From the IMG/VR virus record IMGVR_UViG_3300044972_000142, positions 1-22,548 of that record: a stretch of DNA of 22,548 bases. The stretch is one strand, 5' to 3'. Positions 1 through 6,766 of the stretch are shown here, in pieces. The notes beneath the pieces are model-generated. The model was not told the DNA's origin and did no database searches. It saw only the letters and a list, made by a program, of their open reading frames with translations. Within the stretch, counting starts at the first letter, position 1, and every line of letters begins with the position of its first letter. Origin of the DNA: a virus. Made by a program: the position numbers and the translations under genes.

Positions 1-108
1 TACGAGTATTATCCTAAGTATATCGATCTGCTAGAAGCAGCTTATCAAACTATAGAAGAGGTTCAAAATCAAGTATCTACCGAAACAGAAAATAATCCTG
101 ACAGTTAG
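1..108 (+). CDS. 3' end of an unrecognised gene (partial)
   Basis: An open frame enters from the left edge and stops at TAG 106-108, giving 35 residues. The visible tail is acidic and polar, beginning YEYYPKYIDLLEAAY and ending in a Glu/Asn/Thr-rich stretch. I do not recognise a family and cannot see the N-terminus. Its last 32 bases overlap, tail to tail, the 3' end of the minus-strand HNH endonuclease. This suggests either that the endonuclease insertion created or trimmed this C-terminus, or that the two genes merely share dense coding space. Coding status rests on the uninterrupted frame running to the window edge. Confidence 0.55.
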   Translation, partial: YEYYPKYIDLLEAAYQTIEEVQNQVSTETENNPDS

Positions 109-775
109 TATTAATTTTCCATCCTTTACAGGATTTATATTTACCTGCTGTTAATTTCCATACTTCAGCTTTGTGATATGATTTGTTGAAAATTTCTGAA
201 AATTCTCTACATAGAGATTGAATGCTTCCAACGAATTCACCATGTAACGGGTGTATAAATGAATATACGACACCCGTTCCTTTCCTTGACTCACTTATTT
301 TTTTACAATGTTCTTGCGTCATTGGAGGTTGTGTTATACTAACGCCTTTTTTCTTTTTTGAAATTAAATCTTTTGTTTCTTGTGTATGTTTTTTGCCAAA
401 GAAAGTGTTATTTTCGCCCTTGCGATTTGCCCCATACATTCCATTCCCATTTCCGGATCGTAATTTGCTATTCACTTTTGAATACTCTTCTTTAAAAAAA
501 TGATAACTTTTAGAGTTATATAATTTTCTTCCGGACATGATTGTGTAAGCATAAAGCATCTTTTGATATGCGATACCATCTGTCATCTTAACAAGCAATA
601 AATGACAAAGATAATGTTCTCTAGGAGTTAGATTTACCAAATTATTGGCATCATCTAATCCCCCTAGTGATTTAGGAATTATATGATGGCATTCAGTATA
701 ACCAAAAATAGATCTTGATTTTGCCTTTTTTATTATGTTATAATAAGTTTTTGTGTACTTGTTTTCTTTAAACAT
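77..775 (-). CDS. Free-standing HNH homing endonuclease with NUMOD3-type DNA-binding repeats
   Basis: 232 residues. An HNH nuclease core lies at about residues 26-60: ECHHIIPKSLGG (28-39), then the NLVNLTPREHYLCH segment (46-59) carrying the central Asn and distal His of the beta-beta-alpha-metal fold. Residues 112-140 hold the GMYG...NNTFFGKKHTQETK pattern typical of NUMOD3 modules. The C-terminus (about 170-221) looks like a DNA-binding helix-turn-helix module ending GKYKSCKGWKI. This layout is typical of phage mobile endonucleases that cut an allelic site to spread. It is on the opposite strand to its neighbours and sits between genes rather than in a recognisable intron. A late-promoter-like octamer CATAAATA ends 5 bases before the ATG. 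Family assignment is firm; the DNA target is unknown. Confidence 0.9.
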   Translation of the reverse strand: MFKENKYTKTYYNIIKKAKSRSIFGYTECHHIIPKSLGGLDDANNLVNLTPREHYLCHLLLVKMTDGIAYQKMLYAYTIMSGRKLYNSKSYHFFKEEYSKVNSKLRSGNGNGMYGANRKGENNTFFGKKHTQETKDLISKKKKGVSITQPPMTQEHCKKISESRKGTGVVYSFIHPLHGEFVGSIQSLCREFSEIFNKSYHKAEVWKLTAGKYKSCKGWKINTNCQDYFLFR

Positions 776-780
776 AACAT

Positions 781-788
781 TATTTATG
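781..788 (-). promoter_or_regulatory. T4-like late promoter octamer for the HNH gene
   Basis: Read on the minus strand this is CATAAATA, one base from the T4 late consensus TATAAATA. Only 5 bases separate it from the ATG at 775, so a transcript starting at the T4-typical distance would begin at or next to the start codon. Confidence 0.5.
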
Positions 789-812
789 ATGTTTTACTAA
801 ATTGGGATTTTA

Positions 813-1406
813 ATGATAGGAAAGATAATTTTAACAGATATCGATGGTTGTGTGTTAGATTGGGAGTGGGCATTCAATGTTTGGATGCAACAACATGGAT
901 TTGAAGAAGTTCCCGGTTCCAAACTAAACTATGACATGTCTGTCAGATATGGTATTCCACGTGATCAGGTAGTAAAACTAATACGCATATTCAATGAAAG
1001 TGCTGCTATTGGGTTCCTGCCACCCATGCGTGATTCCATGTATTACATAAAAAGATTGCATGAGGAGTTTGGATATAAGTTTCATGCTATTACTTCATTG
1101 AGTTTAGATCCTAATGCTCAAAAGCTACGGGAAATGAATCTCCATAAGTTGTTTGGCCCTACTGCATTTGAGCGTATTGTATGTTTAGATACTGGTGCTG
1201 ATAAAGACGAAGTATTGGCGGAATATAAAGATTCTAGATATTACTGGATTGAAGATAAGTGGGCCAATGCCGAAGCCGGCTATCTCGCCGGACTCAAATG
1301 TATAGTATTAGAACATGGTCATAATATGCACGAGTATCATTCAGAAATTACTATCTTAAAAAACTGGAAAGAAATATTTGACTATATTACTATTATAAAT
1401 AGTTGA
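813..1406 (+). CDS. HAD-superfamily phosphatase, 5'(3')-deoxyribonucleotidase-like
   Basis: 197 residues. HAD motif I is TDIDGCVLD, with nucleophile D9 and general acid/base D11. Motif II is probably the ITS segment at 94-96, and motif IV is YYWIEDK with E148/D149 as metal ligands. The length and motif spacing fit the small NT5C/YorS-like deoxynucleotidase group seen in phages, which dephosphorylate nucleoside monophosphates in the cytoplasm. The exact substrate cannot be read from sequence. The stop TGA overlaps the ATG of the radical SAM gene (TGATG, 1404-1408), so the two are probably translationally coupled. The start at 813 is preceded by only a weak GGGA. It could also act on another phosphoester, since HAD specificity is broad. 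Confidence 0.75.
   Translation: MIGKIILTDIDGCVLDWEWAFNVWMQQHGFEEVPGSKLNYDMSVRYGIPRDQVVKLIRIFNESAAIGFLPPMRDSMYYIKRLHEEFGYKFHAITSLSLDPNAQKLREMNLHKLFGPTAFERIVCLDTGADKDEVLAEYKDSRYYWIEDKWANAEAGYLAGLKCIVLEHGHNMHEYHSEITILKNWKEIFDYITIINS
1394..1401 (+). promoter_or_regulatory. Perfect T4-type late promoter octamer before the radical SAM gene
   Basis: TATAAATA, an exact match to the T4 late promoter. It lies inside the last codons of the HAD gene and ends 4 bases before the ATG at 1406. It would let the radical SAM gene be expressed late and without an mRNA leader, separately from the HAD gene. Confidence 0.6.
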
Positions 1407-2350
1407 TGACCTTACCTAAAATTATAGAAGTTAAACAAGAAAATCCAGATAATGTACATATAACATGGATAGTTAATAATATTTGTCCTAATAGTTGTAG
1501 CTATTGTCCAGCACAGTTACATAATGGATCTAATCATAATTATGATTGGAATAATGCCCGTAGATTTGTAGAATTATTATTAAAAAAATATAAAACTATA
1601 CATTTTTCAATAGGTGGCGGAGAACCTTCTATGTCACCATTTTTTCCTGAGTTAGTGCGAATGATTTATGATAATGGGCATACTATATCAATAACGTCAA
1701 ACGCATATAAATCTCAAGATTACTGGAGGGACATTGGTCAATATATTAATAGTATATCATTCAGTTATCATCCTGAGTTTTCAACTGAACAGTATTTTAA
1801 AAATGTCGAAGCAGCGGCTGAGGTAAGTCGTGTCACTGCTCGTGTAATGATGTTAAGTAAGCAATGGGATAAATGTATAGCCGCATATGAACGATTAAGT
1901 TCAAATAAATTATATATAACAGAAATGGTTAGAATATATGACTGGGGAACTAATAGCGGAACTGAAATATATACAGATGAACAGTTACAACGTTTTAACA
2001 GTAATACCAGATCACCAGGATTCAACCCTAACGTACCAAATAAAGAAATATCCCAAACAGGGGCCACATACCTATTTGACGATGGGTCCATTGGGCACAA
2101 CGGGCTTAATGTTCAATATGTTAATCGTGGACAAACTAATTTTATGGGCTATGAATGTGATATTGGATTGAGAAGTCTATTTATTAGTAGTCTAGGTGAA
2201 GTTAAACGCGGTAATTGTATGGCAGGTGGTATTATTGGCCACATTAATGAACCAGAACATATACAATGGCCCAATGAACCCATTATTTGCCCATATAACA
2301 TATGTGGATGTGTTTCGGATGTTTCAGTCAGTAAACGACTAAAAGCATAA
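1406..2350 (+). CDS. Radical SAM enzyme with C-terminal SPASM-like cysteine cluster
   Basis: 314 residues from the ATG at 1406; a TTG three bases upstream is in frame but less likely. The SAM-cluster motif CPNSCSYC (C27, C31, C34) is canonical CxxxCxxC, followed by the GGGEP SAM-binding loop. The C-terminal third has ECDIG, then an IxxxGEVxRGNC segment, then CPYNICGC. This spacing matches SPASM domains, which hold auxiliary iron-sulfur clusters and are usual in enzymes that modify peptides or proteins. No obvious small precursor peptide lies next to it, so the substrate is unknown; a host or phage protein is possible. It overlaps the HAD gene by one base and ends at a two-way terminator. The class is clear; the reaction is not. 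Confidence 0.85.
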   Translation: MTLPKIIEVKQENPDNVHITWIVNNICPNSCSYCPAQLHNGSNHNYDWNNARRFVELLLKKYKTIHFSIGGGEPSMSPFFPELVRMIYDNGHTISITSNAYKSQDYWRDIGQYINSISFSYHPEFSTEQYFKNVEAAAEVSRVTARVMMLSKQWDKCIAAYERLSSNKLYITEMVRIYDWGTNSGTEIYTDEQLQRFNSNTRSPGFNPNVPNKEISQTGATYLFDDGSIGHNGLNVQYVNRGQTNFMGYECDIGLRSLFISSLGEVKRGNCMAGGIIGHINEPEHIQWPNEPIICPYNICGCVSDVSVSKRLKA

Positions 2351-2368
2351 AGCCCCTTTCGGGGCTTT
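2349..2368. terminator. Two-way hairpin terminator between convergent genes
   Basis: A perfect 8-bp stem, AAAGCCCC / GGGGCTTT, with a 4-base loop. Read on the minus strand the loop is GAAA, a stable GNRA tetraloop. It separates the converging radical SAM gene and phoH, whose stop codons lie within a few bases on either side, so it can terminate both. The U-tracts are short in both directions. Confidence 0.75.
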
Positions 2369-2370
2369 GT

Positions 2371-3105
2371 CTAGTCTGAGTAAAGTCGAAGCACGGAATC
2401 AATGATTCTGTGCCGCTGTATGTCTCGAGCATCTAGCTCGCACACAGCTATTCCATTTACACCTCCTTTCAACAATCTTTTGCATAAATCTGCGAGGCCG
2501 TTGTTACCTTTAGTGCGGTCAGCTTGTTCAATATCTCCCGTTATGACGATTTTACTACCTTCGCCTATACGTGTCATTAGCATCTTACATTGTGCTGGAG
2601 TAGCGTTCTGCATCTCGTCAGCGATAATGTATGCGTTCTTAAAGGTTCTACCCCTCATAAACGCCAGCGGTGCTATCTCTATTTGTTGATCCTCTAACAT
2701 ACCAGCAATGTCCTGCTGTCTGTAATATTCTCTAAGAATATCTGTTAGTGGCCTTACCCATGGATCCATTTTTTGATTTAAATCTCCTGGCAAAAATCCA
2801 TGTTTTTCATCTTCTACGCCTACTGCTGGTCGTGTTAGGATTATACGATCAACTTCTCCTTCTCGGAATGCCTTAACAGCGGCTAACATAGCAAGATAAG
2901 TTTTACCTGTGCCAGCTGGGCCTGCTGTGATTACAATATGTTGGGCTTCATCTTGCAATGCCAATACCAATTTCTCTTGATTTCGTGTTCTAGGCACAAT
3001 ATCAATGGAACGTTGTTTTACTGGTTTTGTTTGAGTGAAGTTTATTGTGTTTTCTTGAAATATCGTATCACGGCGTTGTGATTTTACTGCTCTGTGTCTA
3101 CTCAT
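2371..3105 (-). CDS. phoH: PhoH-like ATPase
   Basis: 244 residues forming one P-loop NTPase domain of the PhoH family. Walker A is GPAGTGKT (62-69), Walker B is IIADE (160-164) followed by MQNATPAQCKML, and ITGDIEQ (188-194) is the sensor-like strand. TRPAVGVEDEKHGFLPGD (91-108) is a strongly conserved PhoH signature. The N-terminal 40 residues are basic and polar. PhoH proteins are common in marine and T4-like phages; proposed roles include RNA metabolism and phosphate stress, but the phage function is not settled. The start is supported by AGAGG four bases upstream. It is read divergently from the gene at 3291 and converges on the hairpin at 2349-2368. Confidence 0.93.
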   Translation of the reverse strand: MSRHRAVKSQRRDTIFQENTINFTQTKPVKQRSIDIVPRTRNQEKLVLALQDEAQHIVITAGPAGTGKTYLAMLAAVKAFREGEVDRIILTRPAVGVEDEKHGFLPGDLNQKMDPWVRPLTDILREYYRQQDIAGMLEDQQIEIAPLAFMRGRTFKNAYIIADEMQNATPAQCKMLMTRIGEGSKIVITGDIEQADRTKGNNGLADLCKRLLKGGVNGIAVCELDARDIQRHRIIDSVLRLYSD

Positions 3106-3290
3106 AGTGCCTCTTGTAGAAGTTAGATTACTGCTAACAGCGCCTTGCTGTCCATATTATTTACTAAGGGTAAATTTTATATTCTATGGGCACTATAAAG
3201 TTATTCTATCGGGATAAGTATTTGGCTCGGCAGCATCTTTTCAAATTTTCAATATTATGCCATATTTAAATTCACACTAAATACATTACT
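3106..3290. promoter_or_regulatory. Divergent intergenic region between phoH and the gene at 3291
   Basis: 185 bases with no credible gene. It contains a short hairpin (ACAGC 3137-3141 / GCTGT 3147-3151) in the phoH leader, a minus-strand AGTAAATA (3158-3165) and the sequence TATAAA further upstream that could serve phoH, and a plus-strand ACTAAATA next to the gene at 3291. I found no convincing sigma-70 pair. Confidence 0.45.
3276..3283 (+). promoter_or_regulatory. T4-like late promoter octamer upstream of the gene at 3291
   Basis: ACTAAATA, ending 7 bases before the ATG at 3291. The same core and near-identical spacing recur before the genes at 9909 and 12166. No Shine-Dalgarno sequence lies between it and the start. 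Confidence 0.5.
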
Positions 3291-3887
3291 ATGGCAAACA
3301 AAGCATTCGACTCAGAAATATTCAAAGATCATGAAGATTATTGGCAAGTAGCCAAAAATATCAAAGACATTTATATGTCAGAGGGAACTCTGTTGACATT
3401 ACTTGATTTTGAACGTGTATTAGATTCTATGGATCTATATGCATTTAAGAACTGGGAAATAGGCGAGCTTGTGCAAGGCCCAACCATTACAAAATATAAA
3501 GTTTCTTGCGTATTTTTATGGCCCGAGAATTTAATGCCTGATCCACGCGGCGGACGACGTTTGTTACCATTTGACTGTGAAGTAAAATTCAAACGCACTA
3601 ACATGAAAATACCTCTTAAAATAGAGGATCCTAAAGATTATCGACCTGGTACTAAAATAGCTAGAATCATTGAGAAGAAAGTTTGGCTAGTAGAAATTAC
3701 TATGCCAAAAGCATTGATGAGTGATATACGTACTGGAAGTGTTGAGCTAGAAGAACAAGAACTTGATTTAGAAGAATTAGATAACGAATATTATAAAGAT
3801 AAATCAGCAAGTCAACCTGAAGCTGAACCAGCTCCAACTGATCAACCGAGTGGCATAGAAAATGTACAAGCACAACCCCAACAATAA
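3291..3887 (+). CDS. Conserved phage protein of unknown function
   Basis: 198 residues. A compact domain spans about 1-150, with the block FKNWEIGELVQGP (53-65), then PENLMPDPRGGRRLLPFDCE, then DYRPGTKI and KKVWLVEITMPKALM. The last 45 residues are an acidic, then Pro/Gln-rich tail. The block pattern looks conserved, as in virion-cluster proteins of T4-like phages, but I cannot name a function, and no catalytic motif or membrane segment is visible. The next gene starts 26 bases before this one ends, in another frame, so the pair is probably co-expressed. A late-type octamer sits 7 bases upstream, suggesting late expression and hence a structural or assembly role (inference). Confidence 0.85.
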   Translation: MANKAFDSEIFKDHEDYWQVAKNIKDIYMSEGTLLTLLDFERVLDSMDLYAFKNWEIGELVQGPTITKYKVSCVFLWPENLMPDPRGGRRLLPFDCEVKFKRTNMKIPLKIEDPKDYRPGTKIARIIEKKVWLVEITMPKALMSDIRTGSVELEEQELDLEELDNEYYKDKSASQPEAEPAPTDQPSGIENVQAQPQQ

Positions 3888-4419
3888 TCTTATATTCGAA
3901 ACTTTAGAATATAAAGACATGGAAGGCTTATTAAAGCCAACTATTCACGTAGACGAGTTTACTTCGAAAATGGGAGATGACGATGATATCATTGTTGTTT
4001 CATTTTTTGTTCGTGATTCATCTGCTGCTAAAGATCTTATGAATTGGTTTGAACGTGGGTACGATTTTGTACTTGATGCTGACCGTAGTCCAGGTGAAAT
4101 TAAAACAAATCGGTACTTAGTGTTTGTCGAAATTCGTCGTCGCAGCACCGCAGGCGCACATGTGCATCAATTGTTAGATGATTTGGCTACATTAACTGAA
4201 TATGAACCAAAAGATTGGACAATGGTATACGAAGGCACAGATACACCATTTACACAAGAAGATTTTGAGCGCATAGTTCCATTATCGCCCAAAGCATACC
4301 GTGAGACTCATGACAAAGATTTGAATGAAGTTCGTATTGCAGCAGGATTGCCAGTAAAAGGATTCTACGAGAAGGATGACGATATCAAGTCTATGCAATC
4401 GGCTGCTGGCATACTGTAA
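3862..4419 (+). CDS. Conserved phage protein of unknown function, paired with the preceding gene
   Basis: 185 residues, acidic. There is an Asp run (MGDDDDIIVVSFFVR, about 37-51), then DLMNWFERGYDFVLDADRSPGEIKTNRYLVFVEIRRR in shorter blocks, and a C-terminal LSPKAYRE...LNEVRIAAGLPVK segment. No enzymatic motif is evident. The first ATG (3862) lies inside the preceding gene; a second in-frame ATG at 3919 would remove 19 residues. I prefer the first because the extra residues (MYKHNPNNNLIFETLEYKD) look natural. Neither has a good Shine-Dalgarno, so coupling to the upstream gene is likely. It ends one base before the convergent o-spanin gene, with no visible terminator between them. Confidence 0.85.
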   Translation: MYKHNPNNNLIFETLEYKDMEGLLKPTIHVDEFTSKMGDDDDIIVVSFFVRDSSAAKDLMNWFERGYDFVLDADRSPGEIKTNRYLVFVEIRRRSTAGAHVHQLLDDLATLTEYEPKDWTMVYEGTDTPFTQEDFERIVPLSPKAYRETHDKDLNEVRIAAGLPVKGFYEKDDDIKSMQSAAGIL

Positions 4420-4420
4420 T

Positions 4421-4678
4421 TTACTTTACTGAATCAAATATTTTCTTTTGTTCTGTATACCAATTATTCCACGCATCTACCTTGTAACTACATTCATGGT
4501 ATTTTCCATAGTTTGTAGTTACATTAGATATTAAAACACTTAGTTTATTAGTTACTGGCGCAGCAGTAAGTTGTTCACATGCTGCGGTCAATGACGCAGG
4601 AACATCTGGAAAATTTCTTGCTACAGGCGTTGCGACACATCCTGTCAATAATAAAGATAAAATTATAACTGATTTCAT
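4421..4678 (-). CDS. Outer-membrane spanin lipoprotein (o-spanin, Rz1-like)
   Basis: 85 residues. A short signal sequence (MKSVIILSLLLTGC) ends in the lipobox LTGC, so C14 would be lipidated and the mature protein anchored to the inner face of the outer membrane. The mature part has two further Cys and the pattern NYGKYHECSYKVDAWNNWYTEQKKIF near the C-terminus, typical of phage lipoproteins in lysis cassettes. Its ATG overlaps the last codons of the upstream gene by 4 bases (4675-4678), as expected for paired i-spanin and o-spanin. Function: fusing inner and outer membranes in the last step of lysis of a Gram-negative host. Lipoprotein status is clear; the spanin role comes from context. Confidence 0.8.
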   Translation of the reverse strand: MKSVIILSLLLTGCVATPVARNFPDVPASLTAACEQLTAAPVTNKLSVLISNVTTNYGKYHECSYKVDAWNNWYTEQKKIFDSVK

Positions 4679-5121
4679 TTCTTAACTCCCACTGACGCTG
4701 CTTGGTTTAATATGTTAATAGCAAGCGGATCAACTGTACAAGTTAAGTCAAGTTTAGCAGCGTTCTTGTTAATGCGATTTTGAACTACATACTGAACTTC
4801 TTTCACAACTTTAACACGATCTACATATACCGTTTCAATCTTGCCATTAGCTTCGGCAGCAGCTTTCTCTGCCTTAGCTACTTTTATCTCAAGCTCAGCG
4901 ACTCTTGCTGCCCACTTAGCTTCATTAGCAATTCCGCCTTCTATCCACACACAGAATACAATAAGCACGGCACTGGCAATACGAATTACAAATGCATTGG
5001 TTGTGATAAAAGGAACCATTTTAAGAATGTAGCTGGCACCAAATGCTAGTATAGCAAATATTAACAATAAATGATATACAAAGTCAGGTAATAAAGATAA
5101 CAGCCACATTATTTGCCACAT
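4675..5121 (-). CDS. Inner-membrane spanin-like protein (i-spanin, Rz-like)
   Basis: 148 residues. Two hydrophobic segments (about 10-35 and 42-60) are followed by an Ala/Glu/Lys-rich coiled coil (about 66-95) and a Val/Lys-rich region to a Cys-containing C-terminus (LDLTCTVDPLAINILNQAA). Coiled coil after a membrane anchor, plus overlap with a lipoprotein gene, fits an inner-membrane spanin spanning the periplasm to meet the o-spanin. Classical Rz has one transmembrane segment, so two is unusual and leaves open a holin or antiholin role. AGGGG upstream of the ATG supports the start. It follows the endolysin gene with one base between. Confidence 0.65.
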   Translation of the reverse strand: MWQIMWLLSLLPDFVYHLLLIFAILAFGASYILKMVPFITTNAFVIRIASAVLIVFCVWIEGGIANEAKWAARVAELEIKVAKAEKAAAEANGKIETVYVDRVKVVKEVQYVVQNRINKNAAKLDLTCTVDPLAINILNQAASVGVKK

Positions 5122-5122
5122 A

Positions 5123-5752
5123 TTATGCCCCTAGTACGTGACAAGCATGTTGATAGTGTTTTTCTCTGTCAGCAAGGCCAATGGTGCCACCATTGATTCG
5201 TTTAGTTAATGTCAATATATCACCGGCATCAGCCCACTGATTTAGGTTGTTAACTTCCCAAAACCAACATGCACTTTGTACAGCACCTTCAAATGTTGCT
5301 AGATATTCTGGCAATTGCTCCACAGGAGTTTCTATACTTTCAGCAAATCTTGTATAATTGTCCTTGCCTGTTAGCTGAATAAGACCTTTTCCAGCATAGC
5401 GCCAACCATCACCGCTAGATTCTGGGCCGTTACCCATTCTGTCGCAATACGCACGATTAGCAATCATTTCTTGATTATGTGCGTATTGTTCTGCGATGCC
5501 AGGCGGAAAACGACTAGGCCATACACGGCTTAATGATGCGGCTGTGTAGTTTAAGTTTTCTTTTAATGCTGTGAAATTAGCACTTTCATGAGCGCATTGT
5601 GCTAGAAAAGCAGCTACACGGTTCACGGTGTTAATTTCATAATCAGGTAATATACGTGATACAGCATCATACCACTCTGCTACATACGGATTATTTGGTA
5701 TAATCTGTGCCAGTTGTTCTGGCGTAAAGTTGAATGCGAATCCTTGACTCAT
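5123..5752 (-). CDS. Endolysin, glycoside hydrolase family 19 (chitinase-like muramidase)
   Basis: 209 residues, all catalytic domain. AFLAQCAHESANFTALKENLNY (about 48-69) carries the two likely catalytic acids, E56 (AHES) and E65 (KENLNY). WRYAGKGLIQLTGKDNY (117-133) is the substrate-cleft signature of bacterial and phage GH19 proteins, and TKRINGG (183-189) is also conserved. The enzyme would cut the peptidoglycan glycan backbone. No signal peptide is seen, so release needs a holin. No separate cell-wall-binding domain is fused to it; a secreted peptidoglycan-binding protein is encoded just upstream. AAGGAA lies a few bases before the ATG. Confidence 0.92.
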   Translation of the reverse strand: MSQGFAFNFTPEQLAQIIPNNPYVAEWYDAVSRILPDYEINTVNRVAAFLAQCAHESANFTALKENLNYTAASLSRVWPSRFPPGIAEQYAHNQEMIANRAYCDRMGNGPESSGDGWRYAGKGLIQLTGKDNYTRFAESIETPVEQLPEYLATFEGAVQSACWFWEVNNLNQWADAGDILTLTKRINGGTIGLADREKHYQHACHVLGA

Positions 5753-5763
5753 TTAATTTTCCT

Positions 5764-6120
5764 TTATTTTTTAGGTACTAGGTGACCAAACTGAGCTTCA
5801 GCACGGCGTGTGCCTGGGCCAGTAATTCCATCTGCTGTGATTTTAGCTCCAGCAGCAATTAGTTCTTTTTGACGTTTCTGTACAGCTGGATCAAATCCTG
5901 GTGGGTTAGCAGCTGGTTTAGCAGGAGCCTTAGCAGGTACTGCTGTGCCATCATATTTCTTGTGTACTTTAATAGTACGGCAAGTTTGCTTGGTTGTTCC
6001 ATCTTTATTTAACACAACCTGCCCAGCCTTGTCTTTAATTGGAGTACATACTTGTTTTGTTTCGGCGGCATTAGCCGAAGCTGTTATGCCTAATATAATT
6101 ATTGCTAATAGAGTTTTCAT
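5764..6120 (-). CDS. Secreted protein with peptidoglycan-binding-like C-terminus
   Basis: 118 residues. A clear Sec signal peptide (MKTLLAIIILGITASANAA) is followed by a Cys-containing basic region (CTPIKDK...TCRTIKVHKK), a Pro/Ala linker (about 61-74), and a C-terminal stretch ITADGITGPGTRRAEAQF that matches the core of PG_binding_1 repeats. Only about half a usual repeat pair is present. It lies between the holin and endolysin genes, 11 bases from the endolysin start. I infer that it works in the periplasm on peptidoglycan during lysis, possibly supplying the wall-binding function the endolysin lacks. AAGGAA upstream supports the start. Confidence 0.75.
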   Translation of the reverse strand: MKTLLAIIILGITASANAAETKQVCTPIKDKAGQVVLNKDGTTKQTCRTIKVHKKYDGTAVPAKAPAKPAANPPGFDPAVQKRQKELIAAGAKITADGITGPGTRRAEAQFGHLVPKK

Positions 6121-6129
6121 TATTGTTCC

Positions 6130-6657
6130 TTATAGTGGGGGATCTATTTGTGCTGCTGGGCCTGGTTTGCCAGCATACATAGATTTTGCAGGGGCATTGC
6201 CGAATCCAGATGAGGGACTGTTAAATCCGGGAGATGGACTGTTAAATCCAGTTGATTGATTACCAAATCCCGAAGATGGATTATTACCATATCCAGGTGA
6301 TGGATTACCAAACCCAGACGATGGATTATTACCATATCCTGAATTATTGCTGTATCCTGAATTCATTCCGGGAGAGTTAACCCCGGCTAATTTCTCTTGA
6401 GTACGCCCAAATGCTGCTACTCCAATTATGGCGCCCATTGCCATATGAAATAACCCCGCACCCTGTAGCGTTATAGGTTGCCATTGTGTTTCGACACGAC
6501 CGCCATGTGCAGCCTGTATCAAACTCCATAATATTGGAAATACTACAAAATCGCACATACATACAAACATATACATCCAACCCATCATTGGACGCCATTT
6601 TGCATTCATCCAATCTTCTTTTTTCTTTTCGCTTTTAGATTGTTCAATATCCGGCAT
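6130..6657 (-). CDS. Putative holin with a Gly/Asn/Pro/Ser repeat tail
   Basis: 175 residues. Residues 1-22 are charged. A hydrophobic segment lies at about 24-48 (WMYMFVCMCDFVVFPILW), a polar stretch follows, then WQPITLQGAGLFHMAMGAIIGVAAFGRTQEK (59-89) gives a second membrane segment. This matches the small phage holin family with a conserved TLQGxGLFHxAMGAxxG block found beside endolysins. Residues about 97-156 are an added low-complexity tail of repeated GYGNNPSSGFG and GFNSPSPGF units, which standard holins lack. It is first in the minus-strand lysis operon and has AAGGAT before the ATG and a late-type octamer 23 bases upstream. The holin role rests on fold and position. Confidence 0.75.
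   Translation of the reverse strand: MPDIEQSKSEKKKEDWMNAKWRPMMGWMYMFVCMCDFVVFPILWSLIQAAHGGRVETQWQPITLQGAGLFHMAMGAIIGVAAFGRTQEKLAGVNSPGMNSGYSNNSGYGNNPSSGFGNPSPGYGNNPSSGFGNQSTGFNSPSPGFNSPSSGFGNAPAKSMYAGKPGPAAQIDPPL
6195..6366. repeat. Degenerate 15- to 45-base repeats in the holin tail
   Basis: The DNA encoding the Gly/Asn/Pro/Ser tail is a degenerate tandem repeat. One 20-base segment occurs identically at 6275-6294 and 6320-6339, 45 bases (15 codons) apart. Shorter copies of AAATCC..GA(T/G)GGA fill the rest. Such arrays expand or contract by slippage, so the tail length may vary between relatives. Confidence 0.8.
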
Positions 6658-6680
6658 ATTTTATCCTTAAATTGCACAGA

Positions 6681-6688
6681 TATTTATC
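6681..6688 (-). promoter_or_regulatory. Late promoter octamer for the lysis operon
   Basis: Read on the minus strand it is GATAAATA, 23 bases before the holin ATG, leaving room for a leader with the AAGGAT ribosome-binding site. Late expression fits a lysis operon. Confidence 0.5.
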
Positions 6689-6707
6689 TATTTTTTTAAA
6701 TAATAAC

Positions 6708-6736
6708 TTGACATAAATATCGTTTTAGTATAAAAT
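6708..6736 (+). promoter_or_regulatory. Sigma-70-type promoter for the dnaJ-like gene
   Basis: TTGACA (6708-6713), a 17-base spacer, then TAAAAT (6731-6736): six of six and five of six matches to the consensus. It is read divergently from the lysis promoter and predicts transcription by unmodified host RNA polymerase. Confidence 0.65.
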
Positions 6737-6766
6737 AAAGCATGACTATTTGCTATCTTATGAAAT

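Noticed and set aside
77-775. HNH gene as part of a group I intron
   Set aside because: It lies on the opposite strand between genes, and I see no split coding sequence or intron core around it.
1403-1405. TTG start for the radical SAM gene
   Set aside because: An ATG follows immediately and forms the usual TGATG overlap with the HAD gene; TTG adds one residue only.
6144-6335. Minus-strand open frame in the holin tail, second reading frame
   Set aside because: It reads the tandem repeats out of frame; the holin frame has the start, the ribosome-binding site and membrane segments.
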